A stretch of 41,458 bases of DNA from a virus. The notes under the pieces were generated by a model. That model did not search any database. It had not been told where the DNA came from and saw nothing but the letters and a program-made list of their open reading frames with translations. A program made the position numbers and the translations under genes. Below, in pieces: positions 6,169-18,300 of this stretch (the first letter of the stretch is position 1; every line of letters starts with the position of its first letter). The stretch lies in IMG/VR virus record IMGVR_UViG_3300017783_000059, positions 1 through 41,458 of that record. One strand, 5' to 3'.

Positions 6169-6672
6169 ATGGCAGGGTTATCTGCAGCAATATACCAAGG
6201 AAACTGCACTGGTCATGGTAGATGTATGCCACAGGCTGTGCATAGCACTGTGCCTTGTGGTACACCTTGTGTAGGTGTCATTCCAAGACCCGTTGCTAGT
6301 TTAGACGGTCAATTACTTTGGCCTCCTTTCCCTCTGGTCCCTTTGAGTGTAATGAGCACCGTATTTAATGTAGTTATTAATGCTCAAATTCCAATTGTTG
6401 ACCAAGATCTATTGACAAACCATCCAGGTGCCTGCACTAACCTAATCAAATTTAGCGGTTGTGACCCCACTCCAGCAGCAATACCATGCCCTGCAGCAAC
6501 TCTTGCTACAGAGGACGTTGCAGGGGGAGGAGCACACGTTAGAAAGGCATTTGCAACTAGTAAGTCAGTCTTTTTTAATGGTCGTAGAGCATGTAGAACT
6601 GCAGATCCCCTAGGACCACCTTGCCTGTCTCTAATTGGAGCAGGATCACCAAACGTTTTTATTGGAGTTTAA
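6169..6672 (+). CDS. PAAR-type spike-tip protein, 167 aa
   Basis: ATG 6169 follows a strong ribosome site (AGGAG at 6156-6160). The protein shows PAAR-family traits: a Gly/Ala/Pro/Cys-rich composition, the segments PCGTPCVGVIPRP and GCDPTPAAIPC, then VFFNGRRACRTADPLGPPC near the end and the closing GSPNVFIGV, which is very typical of PAAR proteins. These fold into a small cone that caps the central spike and often hold a metal with His and Cys; here His77-type and Cys residues are plentiful but I cannot assign ligands. In T4 the equivalent is gp5.4. The position between a candidate hub gene and gp25/gp6 fits. It likely sharpens the tip that first meets the host envelope. Confidence 0.85.
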   Translation: MAGLSAAIYQGNCTGHGRCMPQAVHSTVPCGTPCVGVIPRPVASLDGQLLWPPFPLVPLSVMSTVFNVVINAQIPIVDQDLLTNHPGACTNLIKFSGCDPTPAAIPCPAATLATEDVAGGGAHVRKAFATSKSVFFNGRRACRTADPLGPPCLSLIGAGSPNVFIGV

Positions 6673-6674
6673 TT

Positions 6675-6821
6675 ATGGCAAAGAGTAGAGTTGGATTATC
6701 AGGTGCTGATACAATCGAGTCGCAACCAAAGCGCACTCGTCAAGGACGTGGTAAGCATACTAAGTATACTTCAACATCACGTAACAACGCAAAAAAGCGT
6801 TATCGTGGTCAAGGTAAGTAA
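6675..6821 (+). CDS. Small basic protein, 48 aa, conserved next to gp25 in cyanophages
   Basis: ATG 6675 lies two bases after the PAAR stop; longer upstream starts would run into the PAAR gene. The product MAKSRVGLSGADTIESQPKR, continuing with TRQGRGKHTKY and ending KKRYRGQGK, is extremely basic and appears largely unstructured. I recognise near-identical small proteins in the same place in T4-like cyanophage genomes; no function is known to me. The charge suggests binding to DNA, RNA or an acidic virion surface. It is the last gene of its transcription unit: a terminator begins five bases after the stop. Confidence 0.75.
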   Translation: MAKSRVGLSGADTIESQPKRTRQGRGKHTKYTSTSRNNAKKRYRGQGK

Positions 6822-6825
6822 TTTT

Positions 6826-6850
6826 AATCCCCTTAGGGGGATTTTTTTTA
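6826..6850 (+). terminator. Intrinsic (Rho-independent) terminator
   Basis: AATCCCC (6826-6832) pairs with GGGGATT (6837-6843) across the tetraloop TTAG, and is followed by an unbroken T-run to 6849. This is a classic terminator ending the transcription unit that includes the 857-residue, PAAR and 48-residue genes, just before a new late promoter. Confidence 0.88.
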
Positions 6851-6857
6851 TGAACCA

Positions 6858-6865
6858 CATAAATA
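6858..6865 (+). promoter_or_regulatory. Late promoter (CATAAATA) for the gp25-gp6-gp7 unit
   Basis: CATAAATA stands 26 bases before the gp25 start. It sits within a palindrome, CCACAT (6855-6860) and ATGTGG (6868-6873). The 12-mer CCACATAAATAA recurs exactly at 30398-30409. Together with the terminator just upstream this marks the start of a new late operon. Confidence 0.75.
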
Positions 6866-6890
6866 AAATGTGGGGAATTGAAACCTAGGA

Positions 6891-7307
6891 ATGGCGTTAA
6901 AAAAGATCACAAGTAATGATTTTAAAAAATCTAGGAATTTTAAAGATATTTCTCTTTCATTCCTGAAAAATCCTTTTACCAAGGATATTTCACCAGTGAC
7001 TAATGCAGAGGCTATTAAGCAGTCTGTAAAAAATATTGTTTTGACTGCTCCAGGGGAAAAGTTATTCCAACCAAGATTTGGATCTAAAGTATACACATTA
7101 CTTTTCGAACCTCTAGATCCCTTCATTATTGATACCATTCAGTCTGAAATACTAAATACAATCAATAACCATGAAAAGAGAGTAACTGTAACTAGTTTGA
7201 AGTGTATTCCAGATTATGATAATAACTCTCTTGATGTATCCTTAGAATATCAAATAATTGGTATACCGATTACAGAAAGCGTACAATTCGTATTGCAGAG
7301 ACCATAA
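6891..7307 (+). CDS. 25: Baseplate wedge subunit gp25
   Basis: A 138-residue protein of the GPW/gp25 family (T4 gp25 has 132). Diagnostic parts are the N-terminal FKKSRNFKDISLSFLKNPFT, the helix AIKQSVKNIVLTAPGEKLFQ with the conserved PGE-x-x-x-x-P-x-FGS (to about residue 65), and the second half IDTIQSEILNTINNHEKRV followed by strand pairs ending in a hydrophobic strand. In T4 it sits at the sheath-baseplate joint, bound to gp6, gp53 and the first sheath layer, and nucleates sheath assembly. ATG 6891 follows AGGA (6887-6890). Its stop overlaps the gp6 start by one base (TAATG), giving translational coupling. Confidence 0.93.
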   Translation: MALKKITSNDFKKSRNFKDISLSFLKNPFTKDISPVTNAEAIKQSVKNIVLTAPGEKLFQPRFGSKVYTLLFEPLDPFIIDTIQSEILNTINNHEKRVTVTSLKCIPDYDNNSLDVSLEYQIIGIPITESVQFVLQRP

Positions 7308-9322
7308 TGCAACCCAATAATTTAACAGCACTAGATTTTGAGGACATTAAATCGTCCATCAAATCATATCTAAAAACTAGAGACGAGTTTACGGATTATG
7401 AATTTGAGGGATCTGCATTATCATACCTAGTTGATACATTAGCATATAACACATATTATTCTTCATTCATGGCAAATATGTCAATGAATGAAGTATTTTT
7501 GTCTTCATCTACAGTTAGAGACAATATTGTCAATATTGCTAAAATTTTAAATTATACGCCAAGATCAATCAAAGCATCTACAGCGTATTTACATTTAGTT
7601 ATCCAGACCAGACAAACTTCTGGATCTTATCCAAATAATATTACTTTATTAAAAGGTCCTGTAGCAACTGGTGGAAACTATACTTGGAATCTTTTAGAGC
7701 CAAGAACTGCCGTGGTGGATCAAACCACAGGAATTGCAGAAATGCGATGTGTGAAGATTCAAGAAGGAAGTTTGATTAACTATTCTTATCTTGTCAACAC
7801 GTTTGCTAAGCAGAGATATTACATCCCTACTCCTAGTGCAGACACTTCAACATTGAGTATTACTGTAAGACCCAATGAGACTAGCACAGCATCTGATGTT
7901 TATAACCTAGTTGAAAATATCACTACGGTAACTTCTACTGATAGGATTTACTTCCTTTCAGAAAGTGAGGATAGTAGATATGAAATTTTCTTTGGTGATG
8001 GTGTTATTGGTAGAAGACTCGGTGATGGTGAAGTCATTGATATGGAATATCTTGTAACCTCAGGAGAGTCTGCAAATCAAATCTCTTCATTCTCCTTTAT
8101 TGGTAGATTTTTAGACAGCAATGGTGCTACTTACAATAGTAATGATGTTAGTTTTACTGTTGCAGAAACATCTAAGTTTGGAGATACTGCAGAGTCTGTA
8201 GAGTCCATTAAATTTAATGCACCAAGAGCATTTGCAACTCAAAATAGAGCAGTTACTGCTCAAGACTATGAAACCATTACCAAAAGGGTTTATGAAAATG
8301 CTGCTGCAGTGGTAGCATATGGAGGTGATGAAATTTTTCCTCCTGTGTATGGAAAGGTCTTTATTGCAATTAAAACAAAGACAGGAGCAAAACTTAACGA
8401 TACAACCAAAAAGCAAATTTCTGAAAATCTAAGACAATATGCAATGGCATCTATTGAGCCAGTTGTCAGAGATGTAGCATCAATTTACGTTTATCCAAAG
8501 ATTTTTGTTACTTATGATCCTGCCTGCTCAGGAAGAAGTGTTTCTAACATTGGCACAAATGTCCAGGCAGGAATTAATGATTGGGCATTACAAACAAATA
8601 TTAATAACTTTAATGGGTCATTTAGTACTTCTAAATTACAAAGATCCGTTGCATTGTCCGACAGATGTATTTCTGATGTATCTACACAACTCTCATTATT
8701 AAAATACATAGATCCGACTGTAGGGGAAACTAATACATATTGTATTAGTACTGGATCGGATATTTATGATAGTGCTCCAGGTCAAACCGATGATGGCACA
8801 TGTAAGAAAGAACCTGTAATCAAGTCTGGAAGATTTAGGACTGCCGATAGACCTACTGTAGATCAATACTTTGAAGATGATGGATTTGGTAATCTCCGAA
8901 GTTATTACAATAGTGGTAACAGAAAGATTATTACCAATGACAGTATTGGCACTGTAAATTATGCCACAGGGCAAATTTGCTTTGGTCCTGCAAATGTTAT
9001 TGGATCTGGAGGTAATAATCTTCCTGTAGATAATACTACTGGTGAAGTTGATACTTCAGATGATGCAAAAGCAGATTTGGGTGACATTTCAATTCCAGTT
9101 TCGGTCATTCCATCAAATAACTCCACAATCACAACTCCATCACCAGACACAATTATCGAAGTCATTATCCCTGAAATTTCAGTAGTTCCGATCGGCACAC
9201 CACTGCCTTCAAATATCCCACTAAATAGTCTTACGCCAGAGATTTTTGAAGTGGTACCAACGACTCTCGATCTTCCCGATATTAGCAACGCTGGCAATTT
9301 AGCAAACATCTCCTGTTTTTGA
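7307..9322 (+). CDS. 6: Baseplate wedge subunit gp6
   Basis: 671 residues, close to T4 gp6 (660). The N-terminus (TALDFEDIKSSIKSYLKTRD, then YEFEGSALSYLVDTLAYN) and the segment MSMNEVFLSSSTVRDNIVNI are typical of gp6 and J-like baseplate proteins. They are followed by the beta core (FFGDGVIGRRLGDGEVI, near residues 225-245) and the region after it with RAVTAQDYETI, which marks the J-like C-terminal dimer domain. In T4, two gp6 copies per wedge join head to head to form the inner iris of the baseplate that opens on contraction. The last 80 residues are an Ile/Pro/Ser/Thr-rich extension without a recognisable domain. The stop is three bases before the giant gene's ATG. Confidence 0.93.
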   Translation: MQPNNLTALDFEDIKSSIKSYLKTRDEFTDYEFEGSALSYLVDTLAYNTYYSSFMANMSMNEVFLSSSTVRDNIVNIAKILNYTPRSIKASTAYLHLVIQTRQTSGSYPNNITLLKGPVATGGNYTWNLLEPRTAVVDQTTGIAEMRCVKIQEGSLINYSYLVNTFAKQRYYIPTPSADTSTLSITVRPNETSTASDVYNLVENITTVTSTDRIYFLSESEDSRYEIFFGDGVIGRRLGDGEVIDMEYLVTSGESANQISSFSFIGRFLDSNGATYNSNDVSFTVAETSKFGDTAESVESIKFNAPRAFATQNRAVTAQDYETITKRVYENAAAVVAYGGDEIFPPVYGKVFIAIKTKTGAKLNDTTKKQISENLRQYAMASIEPVVRDVASIYVYPKIFVTYDPACSGRSVSNIGTNVQAGINDWALQTNINNFNGSFSTSKLQRSVALSDRCISDVSTQLSLLKYIDPTVGETNTYCISTGSDIYDSAPGQTDDGTCKKEPVIKSGRFRTADRPTVDQYFEDDGFGNLRSYYNSGNRKIITNDSIGTVNYATGQICFGPANVIGSGGNNLPVDNTTGEVDTSDDAKADLGDISIPVSVIPSNNSTITTPSPDTIIEVIIPEISVVPIGTPLPSNIPLNSLTPEIFEVVPTTLDLPDISNAGNLANISCF

Positions 9323-9325
9323 TAG

Positions 9326-12300
9326 ATGACAATCAATAAGGTTTCCCAAGTATCTAGAGAGCAACTACCTCAGTTTATCGATGATGGATTTCCACTATTT
9401 GGAAAATTCATTGAGTATTACTACAAATCGCAGGAGAAGACAGGTTTAGGACAAAATATCCTAAACAATTTTCTAAACTACATGGATATCGACAAATTAA
9501 ATGTCGATATTCTTGACGGTGCAACAACAATCGTAGAAGACATCACTACATCATCTTCTACGATTGTTGTTGAAAACATAGACTCTTTCTTAGAAAATAA
9601 CGGAAGTGTTTTAGTTGGTGATGAAGTCATTTTTTATGAAAGAGCAGTTGCTTCACCAAGTATTGCTTTAAGTCCTGGTATTTCTTTTGAGGAAGTACAA
9701 TTAAAGGAAATCACCCTTGCTCAAATTGCAGATCTTTTTGATGGATCAAGGCAAATCTTTCCTCTTACAACTCAAAATAATCCTGTCTCTGCCCCTTCGC
9801 CTCAACATTTACAAGTCACCTTATATGGTGAATTATTAGTACCTTTAGATGATTACAATGTAGACGGTACAAATATTACCTTTGTAAATCCACCTAGAGC
9901 AAGAACTGCATCTGACGATATTTCTACGATTCAAATTAAATATTTCAACGGATTTGTTGAAAGTGAAATTGTAAGGCTGGATAATATTTCTGGCGGTTTT
10001 AATGATGAGACCGTATCATTTCCTGTTACTAAAGATTCTATTGATTACAAACCAGAAATTGACGAGTATATTCTTGCGACTTATGATGGAAGTCGCTTAA
10101 TTGCTAAAAATGACTTTACATTTGATGGAAATTTAATTACATTTAATTTTACTCCACTTCCAGGAAGAAAGTTAACTTTATATTCTATTGAAGCTCCTAT
10201 TCCAAGTTTTGGTAGTGGTGCTATTGGATTTTCTAGGGTTAATAATAACGGTGAATTAGTATCAGTTGCAGTTGGTGAAAACGGGTCAAATTATAGATTT
10301 GAATATCCTCCTAAAGTTTCTATCAAAGATAATAACGGACAAGGGTCTGGCGGATCTGCTGTAGCACTAATTAATGGTGTTAAATCAGTTTCTCTTCTTG
10401 ATGGGGGATTTGGTTACAGTGATACCAATCCACCTACAGTTTTTGTTGAAGCACCAACAACAGTTGATTCAAAATTACCAAAAATTAAAGCATCAGTTAC
10501 AAATGGATCTATTTCTTCTTTAGAGATTGAAGAATCTGGAAGTGGATATACTTTCACACCAAGACTGTCGTTTGTCCAACCTGGAGGAGCAAAACTTGCT
10601 ACTCCGACGATTATATCTGGATCTATTAGTGGTGATATTGCTATAACTGATGGTGGATCAGGATATACAACTTCTCCGACTGTTTATGTTGATTTTCCTA
10701 CTGGCGAAGATTCAATTAGAGCAAGTTTGAGAGCAAACTTAGTGGATGGAAAAGTTTCCTCCATTACAGTTTTGAATCCAGGACAAGGATATGAAACTGC
10801 ACCAAGAGTTGCAATTGTTGATCCTGTAGGAGCACAAGTTTTAGAAACTAGAGTTGATGCAGATGGAAGAGTAATCTCCATTGAATTGTTGGATGGTGGA
10901 TCTGGTTATGAGGATGTGCCATCGGTATATATTGTTGATGATAGGCAAGATCCAGTTACAGGTAACTACTCTGGTGGCACAGGTGCAACTGCAGTATGTG
11001 CTATTTTCAATGGTCAAATCACCGATATCAATATTACCAATTTTGGCACTGGATACAGCGCCGATGCACCTCCATCTATTGTAATTCAAGCACCACCCAA
11101 AGCAGAAGCTTCTGTTGTTGTTGGTTTAAGTGAAATTACGGGTTTTGAGGTAATCAATTCTGGTAGCAATTATAGTAAGTGTAAATTAGAAGGATGTGCC
11201 AGAGCCGTAAGTGGCATGGTAAATTACAATCAAGTTGGTAATGCTGAATTTTCCAATGATACTACTGCAGTAGCACACCAATCAGGTGAAGTAGTTAAGT
11301 GTTTGGATGCTTTGTTTATTAAGAGACTTCTAGACAAGTATATTGAGCAGTATCTTCCTGATGTCCCAGAATTAGACTACAAAAATATTGATGTAAGATC
11401 TGCAATTAAAAATATCAAGACCTTTTATTCTACAAAAGGCACTTCATTTAGTATTGCATACTTATTCAAACTTCTTTATGGTGAAAATGTAAGTATTAGT
11501 TATCCAAAAGATCAATTAATCAAACCATCTGCATCTACTTGGGCAACAAATACAATCCTTAGAGCAAAACTTGTATCTGGCAACCCTCAAAACATTAAAG
11601 ATGCAACATTAATCCAAGAAGCAGATATTGCAGATCCAAATGTGCAAGATGCTTCTGCTCTTGTGGAAAACTTCATTTCTATCAAAACTTCCGAGTTTGA
11701 TATTTACGAATTGATTCTTTCCCAAGAAACAATTGAAGGAAATTTCACAGTTCCTTACAAATCCAGACTTGCAGAAGAATTGGTAGAAGGAGATCTAATC
11801 ATCACCGTTGACTCCACTATTGGATGGCCAGAAAGAAACGGCGAACTCATTATTAATGATACTGAAATTGTAAGATATAAGGAAAAATCTTTAAACCAGT
11901 TTATTGAATGCACTAGAGACACAAATAGCAGTGGTGAGACTACCTGGGACGCTGCTACAGAGATCAGATCTATCTTTAGAGTATATCTAAACAAAGGGAC
12001 CTTAACAGAGGTCGTAATGGATATTGTGGGCATTGTTGATGCTCAACAAACTACACTGTCTGACACAGGATCTTACTATCTTCCTGGAGACAAACTTACT
12101 GTATCTAAGTTAGGAGGATCTTCAGTAGATCCTCAACTAACAACTTGGTTATATAACGTTAAAAAACTAATTGAAGTTGAAACTATCACTTATGGTGGTA
12201 TTAATAACAGTTTTGCAACAGTTACCTGCTCTGCACCTCATGGTCTTCTGGTTGGTGATCAAGTAACTGTTTATGGTGCAAATCCAATCATCTATAACGG

Positions 12301-15300
12301 CACATTTTTAGTTACATCTAGAGATTCCACAACGATATTCCAATATAACTTGCCTCAACCTGCTGTGGTTGAGCCTCAAGGCAATATCTTGATTTCGGTC
12401 GATCTAAACAAAGGCAAATCTGAAAATGATGCAATTAGAAAGACAATTGCGCCATATACAACCAATATTCAGAATACCTTCTTCAATGCAGAGCATGTTT
12501 ATGTAGCATCTACAGGTATTCCAAACTATAATATTGGTCCTTTCCTGGGATCTGCACTTTTACCTGGCAACCAAAGAAAATTAAATCGTTTCCCATTAAA
12601 TGTCCAAACAATTTCAACTAAGAGTGAAATTACACCTGGATCTATTGGCACATGGGTTAACGGCGTTTCTGTATGGTCTTATAAATCACCACAAACAAAA
12701 ACCTTTGGTGCTGTAACGGGTGTTAGCATTTTAAATTCAGGATCTAATTATGATGCAGCAAATCCACCAACAATTACGATTGCTGGCGGTGGTGGTAGTG
12801 GAGCATCTTCAACTGTAGTTGTTGATGGATCAATTACAGCAATTGAGGTAGATCAAGGTGGATCTGGGTATACATCCTCTCCACTTGTTTCTATTGTTGG
12901 TGGTAATGGATCTGGTGCATCTGCTACTGCAATTATCACTAGAGGTGTTGTATCTAGAATTCTTGTCAATAATGGAGGGTCTGGATATACTTCTCAACCC
13001 GAAATTACTATTGTTGGTGGTGATGGATCTGGTGCTGCTGCTACAGCACAAGTAAGAGGTCCAGTCGAGTCTGTTAATATTATCGATGGTGGAGCATCTT
13101 ATACTTCTAATCCTACAGTAACACTAAGTTCTGGATTTGGTGCTGTAGCACAACCAATTGTTAATAATGGTAGAATTCTTTCTATTGCAATTATTTCAGG
13201 TGGTCAAGGTTATACAACAGCACCTGAAGTAGAAATTTTTGGTAGTGGTTTCGGTGCTGTAGCGAAAGCCATTATTGATACTGATGGCGATAACGCAGGA
13301 AAGGTCACTGGTGTTGAGATTTTAAATAGAGGTATTGGTTATGTAGACGGAACGACAACAATTTCACTAAGTTCTATTGGATCTGGTGGTGAATTTTCTG
13401 CAAATGTATTCCAATGGACATACAATTTACAAGAAACAACCACATTCGATTCTGCCAAAGGATCTGTGTTTGAGGGGTTGAATAATCAATATGGTGGTGA
13501 ATATTCTCACGTTGCTAATCCACAACGTCTTAGATATATTCTTGGCGATAATTTAATCTTAGATAGCAATAGTAATCTCACTGAGCAAAATGCGTCTTTG
13601 GATCATTCTCCTATTATTGGATGGGCATTTGATGGCAATCCAATTTATGGTCCATATGGATTTGATGATCCTACAGATCAAACTTCTAACATCGTTAGAA
13701 TGGGCACTTCATATAGATTGAAGATAAGACTAGTATATGATGATATTACTAATCCATATCCTTCAAGAGATGACGGTCCATCATTGATCGACGAGCCAGC
13801 TGGCACATTCATTGAAGATTATGAATATGATTTTGGCAGTGGCGACCTTGATCAGTATAATGGTAGATTCTGTAAAACTCCCGAGTTTCCAAACGGTAGA
13901 TACTGCTATTTTGTTACTATTGATAATAGTGAAGCTGGAAATTCAGTATTCCCCTATGTTTTGGGTCCTTCCTTTAACTCTATTGTAGATATTTGGAATC
14001 TAAACGACTATTCAATTCAGCAAAATATTCCAACTGGTGTTGTAAGGTATAGAGATCCTTATGAAAACGTTGATATTGATGTTGAGCGTATTCCTAATTC
14101 ATCTTCCAATGCTTTAACCACAGAAGCGGGTGATACCCTTCTATTTGAAATTGAAGACGAAAATAAAGATGGTGTAATCAGTCAAGATGAGACTGATGAT
14201 CCCGACCAAATTTTTGAAGAGTCTCCTTTACAACTTTATGATTACTTCCCTAAAGTTAGATTTGATTCCCGAGTTGACATTGAAGTTGACACTATTACTA
14301 GATTTGAAAATGCTTCCGTTACTGGATTTATTGTTGAAAATGCAGGTCAAAGTTATCAAGTAAATGATATCATTGTTTTTGACAATGCTACTAGTGGTGG
14401 TAGTGGTGCTTCTGCTAGAATCTCTAAAATTTCTGGAGAATCTATTACTTCTTATTCATATGAAAATGTTGCAAACATAAACTACGGCATTCTCACTACA
14501 GTAGTTCCACATAATCTGGTTGTTGGAGATAAAATTACTGTTAATTATACTCCTGTAATGGATACGACAAATAAGAGATTTGTTGTGCGCCAATATAAGG
14601 GTATTGAAGAAGTTGTTATCAATCAAACAGGTAGTGGGTATAGTGTAGACATTCCTCCAACCATCATTATTGATGGCGACGGTGTTTCTGCTGAAGTTGA
14701 GGCAATCGTAGAGACCAATGGATCTATCAATTCATTTAATATTATAAATTCGGGATCTCAATTCACAGAAAATCCTAGATTTATACTTTCACATCCACAA
14801 ATCTTCAAAAAAGCAAATTATGCTACAACATTACTTAATAGTAATGAAGATGTAAAAATTAATGATATTTACATTGCCGAAAATAAAAAATATTATGTCT
14901 GTGGAAGATCCGTAGATAGTGTAGGCAATTATATTGGATTTGTTGCCAAGATTTCTGAATCTGGACTATTAGAGTGGAGAAAAACAACAGAGGTTACGGC
15001 ACCATCTGGTGAGTTAACTTATTTGGAATTTACAAATATTTTAGTTGAAGGATCGGACATATATGCCGTAGGTATTAACAAACCAAATGTTTCAGTCTTG
15101 GATGCATACAATCCCGATATTGTATTTGTAAAATTCCAAGAAGATTCTACTGGACTAAACGCATCTGTATCTCAACAAAGAGCTTATGCAGGTATTTCTG
15201 GATCCACAAGATCGGATACTGTAACAGGCATTAAAAAGTTAACAGATAATAGATATGTTATTTGTGGACATACAAATACTAACTCCAGTAATCCTTTGGA

Positions 15301-18300
15301 TGCATTTGTCATTGTTATTGACAATACTGGCACTTTTGTAACTAAGAGAAAAATTGCTAGTGATTTAAAATCTGAGAAAATTGTTGATTTTATTATCAAA
15401 AATGAGCAAATTTATTTCCTCATGGAAACTGCAGCAACAAATGTTGCTACCGATATCAGTTTAACTTTAGGTAAGTGCCGTTTAGATGGAAATGTTATCT
15501 TAGTTGATTGGATGAAGGAATTTACCAATCCAACTTACTCTTTCCTGAATTCTACAATTGAGTTAGATGAATTTGAAGACTTCTATCTAACATCGACACT
15601 ATGTTTAAAAGCAACTCCCACTGTAAAGAATGCTTTCTGGGTCGCTAAAATAAATGATACCCCAAGTGTTATTTGGAGTTATAGTTATGCAGTTGCTGGT
15701 GGTAATATTGATACAGTCAACAGAGGAAGTGTTGATATATTTGGTGATATCAATATTGCATACACAAAAACTCATACAAATGATGAAATTTCTTTAGAAG
15801 CAGTACAAGTAAACTATAAAGGAGAAATTGTTGGTCATACTTCTAATAGACTAACTCCAAATGGAGATGTTTATAACAATATTGAAGGTATCAAATCATA
15901 TGCTACCGCTAACGATGTTTCTGGCGATTTGACTGTATATGGTCAATCTCAGTGGAATAGAAATGAATTTACATTCACCTTTGATCAGACAGACAGTGCT
16001 ACAGATACTTGTGGCAAATATACCCCAACTTTAATTGGTAATGATTCTACTGACGCTTTAACTCTTGTCGGTGATGGTGTAGCAAAACTATTTGGATATG
16101 ATGTTGCAACTCCAGCAAACTGGGAGAATGCGGCAATTCAATTTGCAGCAGCAAATCTAGATGAAAAATTAGGAGATAGTTGGACACTAGAGTTTACTTT
16201 ATATAAAGATTCGACTAACTCTCAGACTCATTCTCAAACTCAGCAAACTTTAGTTGCTATTGGTGATGCTACAGATACTACTGGTGGTCTTTGGTTATAT
16301 TATGATGTTTCAAGTGGTCAGTTAGAATTAGTGATAAGCAATAGCGTCACTGCTCTCAATGCTGCAGGATCTGGTTTGAATTCTGTTTCTAGTAACCTTT
16401 ATGCAGATGATACTTGGCAATGGGTTGCACTTCAAAAGAATGGTGATGCATTTAGTGCATATATTAATGGCACTCAAGTTTTTACGGGCACAGTTTTAAA
16501 TACTGCCTTTGAAAACAAAGATCTTTATATTGGCAATATTCCTGGTAAAAATGGCACAACTGGTCAGTTTGCTTCTGCATATCAGGGTCAATATTACATT
16601 GGTGATCTTCGTCTTAAGAATAGAGCACTTACACCAACTGTTCCTTCAGATATTACTACAGCACCAACTGATGATCAGTTTGAATTAGCATATAATTGGA
16701 GTGATGATGCTTGGTTTACTGCATTCCATGAAAAGTATGATTATATTGATTATAAGGGTATTAGTTTAAGACTTGATAAGACTCAAAGTCCAGATTATCT
16801 TGGTAGTCTTACTACTACAACTAATACAGAATTGAAATGGAATAGATCTTTAGTTGCTGCGGCAACTGGAGTTAATTTGCCTGTTGCTTTAGTAAATTAT
16901 GCAATTGGATCGGAAGGTCTTCAGGCACTTGATTTCAATAGCACAACTTTAGTTGCTCTATACGATAATGAAGCCTTTACTCATAATCAAGATATTTTAT
17001 TCTTCCGTACAGCAACAATTCCATCTCCAGGATCGCAGAAAGTTATCGCTAGTGCTGTAATTAAAGACAGATATTATTTTAAAGTAACTGACACCTTAAA
17101 AATTGATAATATTAAGAGATTAACAATTAATCAACCATTTAACCTCAGTGAAAATGCTAAGTTGGTATTGGATAATGGATCTGGAGGATTTGTAAACAGT
17201 GGTTATATTACTGCTGTTGATGTAGAGAATCGCTATGTCTATGTTGCAATCAATAATAATACTTGGGGTAATGATACCAATACTGGTTTCTTAACTACTT
17301 CTAGATTTGATGAGCAAGATACTTATGGCATTGTTGGTCCAAATGTCAATGATACCAATACGATTACTAACTATGAGTTTGTTGATGTTGTAAACACAAC
17401 ACCAGGCACATTTGATATTGATATGCAAGATTATGATATGCTTCCTACTGTTGGTGGGACAGATAATCTTGACGAATATGCAAGATTCTTTAGCACTTTC
17501 AGTCTGAATGATTATTCAGTCAAGATTATTGAAACTTCTGGCGCTACAACTTTCGTACCTGGATCTGTTGTTGGTATTGAAGAATCTGATGTTTCTTACA
17601 ATTCAGAGAGAAATACTATTCAAATTACTGGATTGACTGGTGTAACTAAAATTACTCTAGTTGCAGATCTTGAAAAGATTTTACAAGTAACTGCAGTTAC
17701 AAATAGTGATGAAGTTTATATTGTTACCGAAAGTAGTCATTACTTAAGTCCAGGTGAAAATATTTTCGTAGATGGCAACCCCGAGGCACAATATAATGGA
17801 TCTTTCACTGTAGATCGAGTTATTAGTGTTAAAGAATATACTTACAAGTTAAATGCAATTGCGACGGAAGAACCAGCATTAACTTCTGGTGATGTTGATG
17901 TATTCTCCAAGTCTCCAACTCTTAAGATGTATAATCAACATCAATACATCTTTGACATGAGTCATGTATCTCTTATTGGTGGAAATCTTTCTTTTGCAAA
18001 GGATAGTCTTTATAAGTTGGAATATTCTTTTAATATCATTGAAAGAATTGGTACTCCAGGAATTGTTGCTGGTGCTCAAGTGCCATCAATTAAGTTAAAA
18101 GTAGACGATTCTATCGTTACAAATATTTCCTATTACTTTGATCCTTCTCGTACGGGAGACAACAGTCCAATTGATAGTGATAGTTACCTTGATATTGGTC
18201 CATCTCCTTATATTGGAAACTTTACTATTACAGAAACAACAGGTGGCACTATCACTACTGGTGATAATACTATGAAATTTGTTTTGGTTTCTGAGCCAGA

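Noticed and set aside
12706-13395. Regularly spaced DNA repeats that might suggest a CRISPR-like array
   Set aside because: The repeats are in frame, imperfect, about 110-120 bases apart and code for GSGY protein units. There is no constant repeat with unique spacers.
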